Positions 1-9,150 of a DNA stretch of 14,578 bases are shown piece after piece. A model generated the notes under the pieces. The model ran no database searches and was not told the DNA's origin. It saw only the letters and a list, made by a program, of their open reading frames with translations. A program made the position numbers and the translations under genes. Origin of the DNA: Lojkania enalia. Lineage: Eukaryota > Ascomycota > Dothideomycetes > Pleosporales. Where the stretch lies: positions 38,900 through 53,477 of the forward strand of contig ML986837.1 of the NCBI GenBank assembly GCA_010094045.1, given 5' to 3'. Each line of letters opens with the position of its first letter. The stretch's first letter is position 1.

Positions 1-44
1 CGGCTACTTTTTCTTAGTATTATAAATACTACATACGAACTATA

Positions 45-1732
45 ATAAATCTACAATACAACCTTCTATTAATTTAATAAGAAGGTAGAATTAAGTTTAC
101 CTTACAGGCGTATAAATTAGGCTAGTTTAAGAGCATATAACACACTACTATAACTTTTAACGTATAATATTAACGACTCTCTACTCAACTTTATAGAATC
201 GCATTTCGCCCTTATATACAACTAAATTGCTAGAAACTTATAGTAACCGAAGAACAAATAATCGTATAATATATTCTTAACCTTAATTTATAAGGATTTA
301 TACCCCGGCTATATAAGGTAGTAGATATAGCAGATAAACTATTAGGTGTACGTAGTAGAATATCTATAGGAAAGAATTAGTCTAAACGATTTATAGCGCG
401 TATAAACGAGCTTAAAATAGCCTTTAATTAAGTAAAGAATTGCTAAAAAAAATAAAATAAGAGAATTTAAAGGTTATTAATATATAGTTTAAGCTCGTAT
501 AAGATATAATTACGAAATATAGTATATATAATAATAATATCTATAACTTTAATAAGATAGGCTTTTAGATAGGTATTATTAGTACTATAAAAGTTATTAC
601 AGGTTTAGAATATCATATAAAGCCTATTCTTATATAGCTAGGTAATTATAAGTAGGTTATAATTATCTAAAGTATCTATACTACTGTATATATAACTCTA
701 CTATTTATTATCTATAAAGGACGCGTCTATATTTCTATATAATATAAAGAAGTAGATATACTATATAATTAGAAAATTTCAGTTTCTAAGAATAGCTAGA
801 TAAATAATACGCTTAGTCTTAAATAGCTAAAGTATTTTAATAAATATATAAAGATACGTTAGGTAGAGTTATATAAGCTACTTATTTTAGACAGTTATAA
901 AAGCTACCTTAACTAGGAATTTAAAGATTACTATCTTATATAAAAGATCCTAACGTTATATATACCTTTTTATTTATTATATATACTTTAGCCTCTTAAT
1001 ATAGTTTACTTCTTACTATTAAAGCTAAAGTACTTATAGTATATATAAGACTTAACGCGCTGATACGTTTACTATATTAATAAAGAAGGCTTTCTTCTAA
1101 CCTTTAAGAACGTGTTTTTTAACATGTTTATATATAAGAACTATTAAAAGGCTTTTAAAGTAATAGGAATTATTCTTCTAAATATATAGGTTATATTAGA
1201 TCGTCTTAACATATAACTATATACCCTACTAGAACTACTTCTATAAGAAAACTTCTAGTAGTCTAAAACTCTAAGTAATATATATAAATTTAGGTTATAA
1301 TTAATACTTATATAAAATTCCTTTATATAATTACTAAAAGAGATGTAAGAAGAATTCTTACAGCTTATAAAAGGTGCTAAATTAATACTATATTAGAATA
1401 CGCTTTTTTAAGCTTATAACTCTAAGCTTAAAAGGTAATTAAAAGAAGTAACTAAGCGTAAAACGTGTAAAAGAAAGTATATTTAGTATAGCGGTATAGT
1501 ATTATATAGCGAGGGATCTTTATATATAGCTGCTAAAGTATCTATAAGCTCTTAGCCCTTTAAGAAGACTTATAGTACTAATACTTAAGAAAGGGCTTAA
1601 CTAGCTTAATACTACTATAGTAACTATAGTAAGACTGAACATAACGCTCGTACGTGCTAAAAGGATAGTAGAGAAAATTCTAAATTAGATAAAAGTGTAT
1701 TATATATAGAATCTCTTATTAGTATTAAGTAA
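45..1732 (+). pseudogene. A1 transposase remnant (CENP-B-type HTH plus DDE endonuclease)
   Basis: In life this would be the nuclear enzyme that binds the element's ends and moves it by cut and paste. The likely start codon is now ATA at 45, aligned with the ATA of A2. With TAA/TAG read as Gln, an N-terminal psq-like helix-turn-helix and a CENP-B-type DNA-binding region can be followed to about 440. A 2-bp gain in an A-run near 443-455 then shifts the frame. The DDE domain follows: first catalytic Asp changed to Asn (551-553), second Asp intact (890-892), third changed to Asn (998-1000), spaced 113 and 36 codons, i.e. DD35D. A C-terminal CCHC zinc knuckle (about 1608-1657) keeps its His and last Cys but has Tyr at the first two Cys. 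The end at TAA 1730-1732 is shared with A2 at the same distance from the third catalytic codon. Not functional. Confidence 0.85.
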
Positions 1733-1762
1733 ATTAACTTTTCGTATATAGTGTTTATTATA

Positions 1763-1815
1763 CTAAGAAAAAGTAGCTACTTTAATAGTTTAGCCGCTTC
1801 GATGATAGAATATAT
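1763..1815 (+). repeat. A1 right terminal inverted repeat with two 17-bp subterminal units
   Basis: The 53 bp read as 10 bp (ctaagaaaaa), two degenerate 17-bp units (1773-1789 and 1790-1806) and a 9-bp tip (1807-1815). On the reverse strand they align without gaps to the A2 left repeat at 9071-9123. TA at 1816-1817 is the target site duplication. There is no expansion of the 17-bp units in this copy. Confidence 0.8.
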
Positions 1816-1817
1816 TA

Positions 1818-2330
1818 TACTATAATAAGCTACTAGTAGAAAAAACTTATTCTATTAATAATAGAAATATAGATAGTACTCTATACTACTTAGATAATAT
1901 CTAATTACTTCTTTAGTAGGTAGAAATTTTTAACTATAGTATTATTTCGGGTCTATAAGTTAACTATAGATTAGCTTTTATATAAGATATTACTATTCTT
2001 ATTAGTAATCGTCTTTTAAACTATAAAGACTAAGTATTTAAAATATATATCTCGGTTTATTTAAAATATCTTTTCTTTTTAGTAAAATTTATTAAAAAGT
2101 TTATTAATAAACTTCTATTTATTAGGTATAAGAGGGTAGAGTTTAATATTTAGTTTTATATTTTTCTAGCTTAGAATTAAAGGGATATATATATATAAAT
2201 CGCTTAAGACGTTAATAATAGTACTATAGTTAGTAAAAAGATTTAAAAAGTCTTCTATAATCGGTACTAGATATTTAATATTATTAGAGCTTTTTATACT
2301 ATTTATATTAACTTTATTAAGTAAGAGTAT
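1818..2330 (-). pseudogene. Reverse transcriptase remnant, N-terminal part (R pol)
   Basis: The minus-strand frame shows the conserved approach to a Ty3/gypsy RT: a PIIEDFLNLFT stretch near 2250, a remnant of the VVDIRGLN-type block (read SIVNLQTRN) near 1960, a decayed YPLPLQSDII-like block (YLLKKQLDII), then motif A read YISIINRISFFYQ. The catalytic Asp of motif A is Asn at 1854-1856 (GAT to AAT, a RIP-type change). About 38 bp further on, the reading is broken by A1. Protease and RT are in the same frame with no net indel between 2721 and 1854. RT motifs with the YxDD box are not in the window. The enzyme would have copied the element's RNA into DNA; this one is dead. Confidence 0.7.
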
Positions 2331-2589
2331 TTTGGATACTTTAAATAGATTACTAATAGTAGCTTATAAAGTAATATAAAAGTTAGTTCTTATATATCTT
2401 TTAAAATATAGTAGGAAAATATATCTAAGTCGAGTCTATTACTAAATATAGACTAGTTAAGTAGTATTATAAAATCTAGCTTCTAATATATAGTTATACT
2501 ACCTACAAAATTTAAAGTCTACCTCTACTAGTAGTAGAGCTTTAGATTAGAATCTTATATATTAAGCAGCTCTAGTAGAGATAAAACTA

Positions 2590-3110
2590 TCTTCTACTAC
2601 TAGTAGTATTATTAAACGTATTAGGGGCAACTTTAGAGTTACTATTATAAGTACTATAGCGTTCTAGTAACGGCGTATTATTATATAGTATCTATTAAGG
2701 TTAATAATAAAGCTTTTAGGCCCGATAATATCTATATTAAATAGTATACCTAGTTTTAAGTTATTTATAATACGTAATTTAATATAAATTTATACTAAAA
2801 TTAGTTTTCTATTTATAGTTATAGTAGGGAAGTAGATAGAAAATATAGTATACGTAGAGGAATCGTATAAATTATCGTCTAGACCCTTTAATTTAAGTAG
2901 ATTATCTTCTAAAAAATATACTTTTATATAAAGAATATATTTTATTAGAAATAAATAGTTAACTAGTATAATTATAGTTCTAGTATTAGGTATAATAGTT
3001 GCTAATTCTCTATTAGGTGTAAATTTAGCTTATATATAGGCGTATTACTAGTATTTCTATTCTATCTCTAGGTCGTACTTAGAGGTATTAGTTAATACTA
3101 TAATATTATA
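2590..3110 (-). pseudogene. Retropepsin-like aspartic protease remnant (R pol)
   Basis: The active-site triad, expected as DTG, reads NTR at 2979-2987 (GAT to AAT and GGA to AGA, both G-to-A changes). It is followed by hydrophobic residues fitting a retropepsin fold, then about 85 codons later by a well-kept NNLKLGILFNIDIIGP-like block around 2721-2760, typical of fungal Ty3/gypsy proteases (usual form NLKANMLIGNDVLGP). The domain would cleave the Gag-Pol polyprotein. It lies between Gag and RT, as expected. The frame is continuous with RT. The N-terminal limit is uncertain because the region 3110-3255 between Gag and protease could not be read confidently in one frame. Confidence 0.65.
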
Positions 3111-3252
3111 ATTAGAGCGGTGCTTGCTATTAATAATATTATTATATTTACTAGCTTTAATATAATTGTCGAATAATAAGAGGTAATAGTTAGTTCTATA
3201 ATAGTTTAGGTAGAGTCTAGAATAATCTAAAATTTACTCTATATAATATCTA

Positions 3253-4790
3253 TTAGTTTTTTAAAAAGGGGTAGGCCCTACTAAATTAGATATAGAGGTT
3301 ACTAGTTCTAGTACTAATAGTTCTATTACTAGTATTACTAGAAAGTATAATATTTATAATACTATATCTTACAGCCTTTAAATATTTATATAGCTAGCTA
3401 TTTAATAAGAAAGTATCTCTATATATATAGTATTATTTTAGTAGTAGAAACGGATTACTATCTCTTATAGTAAGGCTAATAAATAATAGCTTTACTATAG
3501 TAAAGCTCGTAAAGATATATAGAATAGATCTATTATTATTATAGACTAGTATAGGAAAGTTAATTTCTTCTATATCGTCGTAAGATATAATTCTAGTATC
3601 TCTACTAGATATATCTTTAAGTAATAAGGTTTCTTAGAGTAAATCTTCCTATAAGTACTTATTATTATTATTAATATCTTTAATACTAATTAAGTATACT
3701 TCTTATAGTTTATTAAATTAGCCTTTTTACTAGTAGCTACTATTTCTAGCATTTCTACTATAGTTGTTTAAGTTACTTATATACGGCGCGGTATTTCTTT
3801 ACTAGTCTAAGAAAGTTACTTAGAAACCTTATAAGTATATATTATCTAGTCTCTAATTTACTAATACTTAGTTTTCTTTTATAGTAAATTATATTTAGTT
3901 AGATCGAGTTTAGTAGTAATTAATTTAATAGAGGTTTCTACTAGTAATTTAACCTTATTAAGTAGAGCTACTATATATAGGTTAAATATTAGAATAATTC
4001 TAAATCTCTTATATATATTTAATTATTTAATTTAGTATATTATATATACTAGAGTAGTAATTTAGAAAATTATTATACTTACCTTATCTTTTAGATTAAA
4101 TTTTAGTCCGCTAGACTCTTTTCTACTATTTAAAAACTTAGAGAAACTTATTTAAACGCGTATTTAGGTCTTCTATAAGATTATTAATAGTAAACTAAAA
4201 GCTTAGATCTAATTTACTATAGATTATAATAATCTATTTTTAAATATTATTTAGTTTATTATAGCTAGTATCTTTTAAATTTTATACTATATTTATTATA
4301 AAAGTAGTAATCTACTTATTATCTATTAATTTGCGTATACCAAACCTTTTATTCTATAAGTTCTTATATACTTCTAAAAGCGGCTTCTTATAGCGTTTTA
4401 TTATAAGTACTTTCTAATTATTAATACTATATCTACTATAGAGATATTTTTTAATACTAGTAGAGAGCTAGGTATTATACTATATTTATATACTTCTTTT
4501 AAAATACTTCTAAAGATTAGTATAGATAATATAGTTAGAATAAATAATAATAGTAGCCTCTATAGATTTAATAAAATTGTAAAGGTACTTATAATAGGTT
4601 TTATTTTAGAGTATAGTAATACTATTTATATCTATACTCTATAGCTCTAAATTAAAATAACTAATATTATCGGGTTTAAATTTTATATCTCCTCCTATAT
4701 ATTTTACCTATATTAGCTCTTACTATATCTCTACGTCTATTAGGAAAGTAGTATAGTATCTATTACTAATATAGAAGTCTAGTATACTTT
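3253..4790 (-). pseudogene. Gag-like protein remnant with C2H2-like zinc finger (R gag)
   Basis: A minus-strand frame runs without net indel from 4835 to about 3253 when TAA/TAG are read as Gln. Near 4672-4680 it begins with FKPDNISYF, matching the FKPEDIGYFDP-type opening of Gag-like proteins of fungal retroelements. A capsid-like stretch follows (to about 4100) with YYKYLYNFI, YNTQLS and a late LIEDLNTRLNKF segment. At about 3365-3435 the motif YIYRDTFLLNSQLYKYL looks like a decayed C2H2-type finger of form CxxC, F, L, H, with Cys and His turned to Tyr. The frame meets TAA TAG at 3250-3255, directly after an A-run; this could be the true Gag stop or mutated Gln codons. Recognised from memory of the family only; no search was possible. 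Confidence 0.55.
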
Positions 4791-6260
4791 ACCTTAAAAG
4801 AGGGGTAGTAGAGAGACGCCTTTCACCTGCAGGTGCTAGTTATTCCTATTCTACTTCTACTAGTACTTTTAACAGTTCTCTATATAGCGGCTCTAGTAGG
4901 TAATATAGTTTATCTCTTTCTTAGGGTGATTAAAGTCTAGAATTAATTTCCTACTATTATAGCTTATACTTAACTAAGGGCTCTAGTCTATAATACTAAT
5001 ATAGAGGCTTATTATAAAATTCTCGAGTCCTATTATAGATATATATAATAGATAACTATTATAGAGTATAATAGTTATATATAGGTTATAGGTAAGTATT
5101 ATAAAAACGTCTATTATTATTTTAAATAGGGTTAACAAGTTCTAGCCTATAATACTCGTTGTTAGTTAAAGAGGGTAGTATCTAGTATATAGTTATATAA
5201 TATATAGAAGCGGACTATATAGTTTATTTTCAATTATTACCTTAATATCTACATTTATAGAAGGTAGGGTTTTTATTTTAATAATCGTTCTATAGTAGAT
5301 AGTAGGGGTCTTCTAAATAGAAGAGGCATGCTAACTGCTTATAGTAGAAGGCGGCCTCATCTCTAATAATATATAAATATCTCGGCTAGCAGCTAGTTAG
5401 AGGCTAATATATAGATAGTTTACCTTTATATTCTCTACTATAAAAATTAGTATCGATAGGTAGTCTAATAGTAGATATACTAGTACGGTTAATAGGTAGA
5501 AGAAGACTAGAACTAGATTACTATAATAAGTTTTTATTTTAGCGGTCTTTATAAGGTAAGAATAGCTACTATTAATATAATACCTAAAAGTCCTTTTAGA
5601 TATTACTTAAAGTATTTTATAAGAAAAGCTAGTAGATATTATTTTAAATATTATTTAAAGTATCTATTATAAATATCTAGATAGAAAATTAGAGCTCCTT
5701 TTATAAGACTACTCTAATACTATAGAAATAGTCTTTAAGAGCCTTATACTATTATAGTAGGAATATATTAAGGTTTCCGCCGCTACTACTACTCAGATTT
5801 TACTAGTAGGAAGACCCTAAAATATAGCGTTAAGAGGGCTTTAAAGGAGTAGATATATATTATTTTTCTATACAGACTTCTACTCTTTACTATTCTTTAA
5901 TCCTCTATTACTCTTTAAAGTTATTTTACTCTAATACGCTTAGTTATACTAGCGCTAAAACTAGTATATAGGTTAATTTTCTAAATGTACTAGATATATT
6001 TATATTAAAAGATTCGTTTTTATATTTAAACTAGTAGCTTTTAGAATATACTTTAGTTATTCTTTTAATATTTCTAAAAGTTTTATAAAGTTCTAGTATA
6101 AGTATTAGATTATAAAAACGCTATTAACTACTCTTACTACCTTTATCTATAATTTCTAGTAATAGTAAATCTCGTTCTATAGTAGTATATATAACTATTT
6201 CTCTATTCTTCTTTAAGTTTCGTTTATACTTTCTCTTACTAGTTTTCTATCTAGGTAAAT
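4790..6260 (-). pseudogene. N-terminal extension in frame with Gag, function unknown
   Basis: The Gag frame continues upstream for nearly 500 codons: positions 4822, 5872 and 6238 are all in the same minus-strand phase. The translation is rich in Gln (mutated CAA/CAG), Tyr, Asn and Ser, with a basic, Lys/Arg-rich start near 6190-6250, a Ser/Gly-rich run near 5780 and an Ala-Pro-Ala-Gly-Glu-Arg-Arg stretch at about 4815-4835. No catalytic motif was recognised. It may be a low-complexity N-terminal part of Gag, a separate small ORF, or only a frame that stays readable by chance because TGA is rare in TpG-poor DNA. No start codon can be chosen. Confidence 0.3.
4824..4835. repeat. 12-bp perfect palindrome that escaped RIP
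   Basis: The sequence cacctgcaggtg is its own reverse complement and keeps two CpA and two TpG dinucleotides, in a region where these are almost absent. It lies in the Gag frame of R. It may simply be a chance survivor. Confidence 0.5.
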
Positions 6261-7671
6261 TAGAGGTTAAATCTTAGGTAGTACTAGACTATAATTCGCC
6301 TACTATAATCTGCTTAGATATTAGTAATAAATAGCTACTAAAGAGATAAGTAAAGAATAGTTAAAGTTATAAAATATATCTTAGTTTATTTACTAGGCAG
6401 CTTTTTAAAATTAATCTTAATAAGTATTTAGGAGTTATACCTACTAGTAGTTATTTAAATAGTAACTATAAATATAGTTAAAGCTAGCATTCTTAAGACC
6501 TTAATATACTTAAGTTAAAAGGGAGTTGGAAAGCTCTATTTATCTAGTTATAATATGCTTATATATAGGCTAATTGCTAGATTCTTATAATAAATTCTAT
6601 AATAACGCTATAAACTATTTTAGTAGTAGAAGATCTATTAACTTTAACGCTCTAGCAGAATAGATAGCTAAGTTTAGAGCTTTCTTCCTTACTAAAGCGT
6701 CTATATAATACGGCTTCTACTTTCTTAAGAGCGGTAAAGAAGTTATATAGGTTAAAGACTATTCTAATTTATTCCTACTCTAATAATTAAATAATCTATT
6801 AATATATAGATCTTTTAAATATAAATATTACTAGTTAGTAAACTATCTAAAGTATTCTTAATAATAGTATAGGGGGAAAGAGTTCCTTTTTAGATAGGTT
6901 TTTACTTTTAAGCTCCTTTATAGGGGCGTCCTCTATACGTTTCTCTTCCGCTAGGTTAATAATTATTTAATATAGAAGAGGTAAGATAAAGAATTACTAG
7001 TTTATAAGTAATATAATAGAATTCTCTACTTAGATCTTTATATTATATAGGAATTCGCTAGAATTTTTAGAGTACTAAGTTTTTAATTATATAGTATAAT
7101 AACGATTAATTATTACTTAGAAGAAAGGGGTATTTTTCTAACTTCTAATTTCTAGAGAGGATACTTACTAGTAGAGAAACTACTAGCGTAGTATTTATTA
7201 ATAATATACTAGTATAACTTCCGTTTAGTATAAATAGGTTTAGAGAGCGTTATTAGAGTTCGCTAGTTAAGGCGGGACTATATATTTAATCCGTTCCTAT
7301 AGGTTAGTATAATATAATATTGGGGAAGCTTAACCTTCTTATAACTCCGCTAGTATATGGTTAGCTAGTAGAGGGCTGATTATAGTAGAAACGTAACCGA
7401 CTAGGGGAAGACATCTACCTCTACTAATAGAATTCTTAATAGTAGTAGTATCCCTTTACGATAAATAATTGAATCTTTAGTTATTACTTAAATTACTATA
7501 GAGAATACCTATATATTAGAAAATTACTAAAGAGATATAGTTAATACTTTTTAATAGTAGATTTAATATTACTATAATTATAGAATTGTATTAAAATTTA
7601 GAGCAGATAATAGTACTTAAAAAGACCGGTCTAGTTAATAAATAAAGCTTAACTACTAGCTTAATATAGTT
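6261..7671. other. 1.4-kb RIP-mutated stretch without recognisable gene
   Basis: Both strands were read with TAA/TAG as Gln. Short stretches look readable on the minus strand (about 6600-6940) and on the plus strand (about 6650-6960), but no domain or motif was recognised and the frame differs from that of Gag. The position upstream of R's Gag would suit the leader or 5' LTR of R, but no second LTR is available for comparison and no boundary was seen. The right limit is the TA at 7672-7673, the target duplication of A3. No tRNA, rRNA or promoter was identified. Confidence 0.4.
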
Positions 7672-7673
7672 TA

Positions 7674-7724
7674 GTATAAAGTAATAGATTAAAGAAGTAT
7701 TATATTATTATTTTTCTTCTCTAG
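7674..7724 (-). repeat. A3 3' terminal inverted repeat, decayed
   Basis: The 9-bp tip is followed by two barely recognisable 17-bp units and ends in an ATTTTTCTTCTCTAG-like version of the family A ctttttcttag box. Length and order match the A1 right end read on the opposite strand. Confidence 0.6.
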
Positions 7725-8158
7725 TACTTAAACTACCCTAGATAGTATTACTGCTAAGTCTACTAGCTAGTAGGAGGTTCTATACTAAAGTAGATCTATC
7801 TACCTAATATATTTATATATTATATCTAGTTCTATTATAGTTTCTATATTATTATATATCTAGTTAAACCCTCTTTTACCTATCTATATAATAAGCCCTT
7901 TTTAAGCTCTAGAGTACTCTAAAAGCTTTAGTAGCTACTTATACTAATCTCTTACTATATTCTATTATCCTACTCTACTATATCTACTTTCTCTTATACG
8001 ATTTTTACTTAGCTAGTATCTCTACTTACTCTTTAAACTTAATAATCCGAGAGTTTATAAGTACGTTCTAGTATAGTATTAATTTAGCCCCTTTAATAAG
8101 CTATATAAATCTACTCTAAATTATTATAGATAATAAGCTAAAAGAATCTTATATAATA
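7725..8158 (-). pseudogene. A3 transposase remnant, C-terminal part
   Basis: This is the C-terminal part of the family A transposase, aligned by eye to A1 about 1310-1760. Around 7810-7860 the zinc knuckle reads with Tyr at the first two Cys positions and at the His position. The segment begins where B1 is inserted, so it must be joined to 13933-14578 to follow the protein. The frame cannot be proven across the junction because 12 bp and two target duplications of uncertain origin lie between. Non-functional. Confidence 0.7.
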
Positions 8159-8160
8159 TA

Positions 8161-8193
8161 CTATATAAGCGAGCTAATTATCTAAGCGAGCTG
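8161..8193 (+). repeat. B1 left terminal repeat, two 17-bp-class units
   Basis: A 16-bp terminal unit (8161-8176) is followed by the 17-bp unit attatctaagcgagctg (8177-8193). The same two-unit arrangement occurs at both ends of B2. The target duplication TA is at 8159-8160. Confidence 0.8.
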
Positions 8194-8257
8194 ATTATAA
8201 TATTAAAACTCTACTAAAATCGCAATAATTATACTTTATAGTATTATAATATAACTA

Positions 8258-9070
8258 ATAACTATAGAATTAATTTAGAAAGAAGCTAGAATATAGCTTA
8301 TACTTTAAGCTTTTTAATAAAACGTAATACTAACTATATATTATATTATATCAATCTATAATATCTTCTAAGGTATATTTAGTATATAAAAGTAAGGAAT
8401 AGCTTTATAACGCGATTACTAGCCTAATTTAATAAAGCTTAGTAAGATTAAGGAGTAGGTAATTATTTAGTATATACTAGATCTAGATATAAAAGGATTT
8501 CTACTATAGCTTACTACTATTTAAGATATAGCTAATTTACTACTAGTTGTACGCTCTACTAGCTTAGTTAGAAAGAACTAGGTAGAGAATTTTATTAAAC
8601 GTACGCCTAAGCTTAAAGTTAAATTTAATTAAAAATACGACTATTTAAGAGCTAAATATAAGGATTCTAAGGTTATAGGAGGCTGGTTCTACCTTATATA
8701 AAATATAAAGGCTAAGTATAGTATTATTAACAAAAATATATACAACTTTAATAAATTAGACTTTATAATAGGCGTGATATTAATAGAAGTAGTAGTTACT
8801 AGTTCTAAGAGATAGAATCGATTAAAGCAGCTTTAGCCAGGCAATTATAAGTAGACTATAATTATCTAGAGTATTAATATAATAGGATAGATAATACTAC
8901 CTTTTATTATCTTTATAGGTACTTACTACCTCTCTATATAATATAAAGAAGATAATATTCTATTAACCTAGGCTATATAGGTTACTAATAATAGCTGGAC
9001 GATAAATAATATTAGTATTAAATAGTTAAAGTACTTTAACGCATATATAAAGAATCGTACTATTAGTATA
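8258..9070 (+). pseudogene. B1 transposase remnant, N-terminal part to the A2 insertion
   Basis: The frame opens near an ATA at 8258, one of several possible former ATG codons. It gives a psq-like helix-turn-helix (EARIQLILQAF from 8282) and a CENP-B-type DNA-binding region with GFLLQL and an IKRTPKLK segment (about 8450-8630). The DDE domain starts with YNFNKLDF, whose catalytic Asp is Asn at 8750-8752, followed by VVTSSKRQNR and a PGNYKQTIIIQ block. Reading continues to HIKNRTISI and stops where A2 is inserted. No net frameshift is seen. About 560 residues would be expected for the joined protein, normal for Fot1-type transposases. Many Gln codons are stops, so it is dead. Confidence 0.85.
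9069..9070. other. TA target site duplication, left copy, of A2 in B1
   Basis: TA at 9069-9070 is repeated at 10988-10989. Removing 9071-10989 rebuilds the uninterrupted B sequence attagtatatattaatt, identical at this point to B2 (reverse strand, about 13013-13030), and restores 113 codons between the first two catalytic positions. Confidence 0.9.
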
Positions 9071-9123
9071 ACGTAAAGTACCACCAAGCCGGCTACACCA
9101 CCGAGCCGGCTACTTTTTCTTAG
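9071..9123 (+). repeat. A2 left terminal inverted repeat with two unmutated 17-bp units
   Basis: The structure is a 9-bp tip, accaccaagccggctac (9080-9096), accaccgagccggctac (9097-9113) and tttttcttag (9114-9123). The units contain the palindromic core agccggct. CpA sites are intact here, unlike in the right-hand repeat. Confidence 0.9.
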
Positions 9124-9150
9124 CATAGCAACTTTTCCGTACGTAACGCT

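Larger units (their letters stand above)
1..1815 (+). mobile_element. Family A copy A1, pogo/Fot1-like DNA transposon, left tip outside window
   Basis: The window opens inside the left terminal inverted repeat: base 1 matches 9107 of copy A2. The element ends at 1815, followed by TA at 1816-1817, the target duplication expected for pogo/Fot1 elements. From the left repeat to the start of the right repeat it measures 1762 bp against 1760 bp in A2, and the two can be aligned by eye along their full length. It carries one broken transposase. It is inserted in the reverse transcriptase region of the minus-strand retroelement R, just beyond RT motif A. It is more heavily RIP-mutated than A2. Family assignment rests on the transposase motifs, the TA duplication and the inverted repeats. 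Confidence 0.85.
1818..6260 (-). mobile_element. Retroelement R, Ty3/gypsy-like, RIP-degraded, cut by A1
   Basis: Reading the minus strand with TAA/TAG as Gln gives, in order, a long N-terminal extension, a Gag-like core, a zinc-finger-like motif, an aspartic protease and the N-terminal part of a reverse transcriptase. Gag and its extension share one frame from about 6250 to 3253; protease and RT share a second frame, offset by +1. A1 is inserted inside RT, so the rest of RT, RNase H and integrase should lie left of the window. No LTR could be identified, because the other end is not visible. The order Gag-protease-RT and the RT wording fit Ty3/gypsy elements of filamentous fungi; the exact family is not known to me. 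Confidence 0.65.
7674..8158 (-). mobile_element. Family A copy A3, 3' part (continues at 13933-14578)
   Basis: On the minus strand this segment aligns with the C-terminal third of the A1/A2 transposase and the right end of the element. The outer tip reads gtataaagt at 7674-7682 (A2 left tip acgtaaagt), preceded by TA at 7672-7673 as target duplication; the terminal repeat extends to about 7724 (51 bp against 53 in A1). The remainder of A3 lies beyond 13930, separated by B2 and B1. Strongly RIP-mutated. Confidence 0.75.

Noticed and set aside
6600..6960. A separate gene in the 6.6-7.0 kb region
   Set aside because: Both strands give partly readable translations once stops are read as Gln, but neither shows a known motif, so coding cannot be supported.
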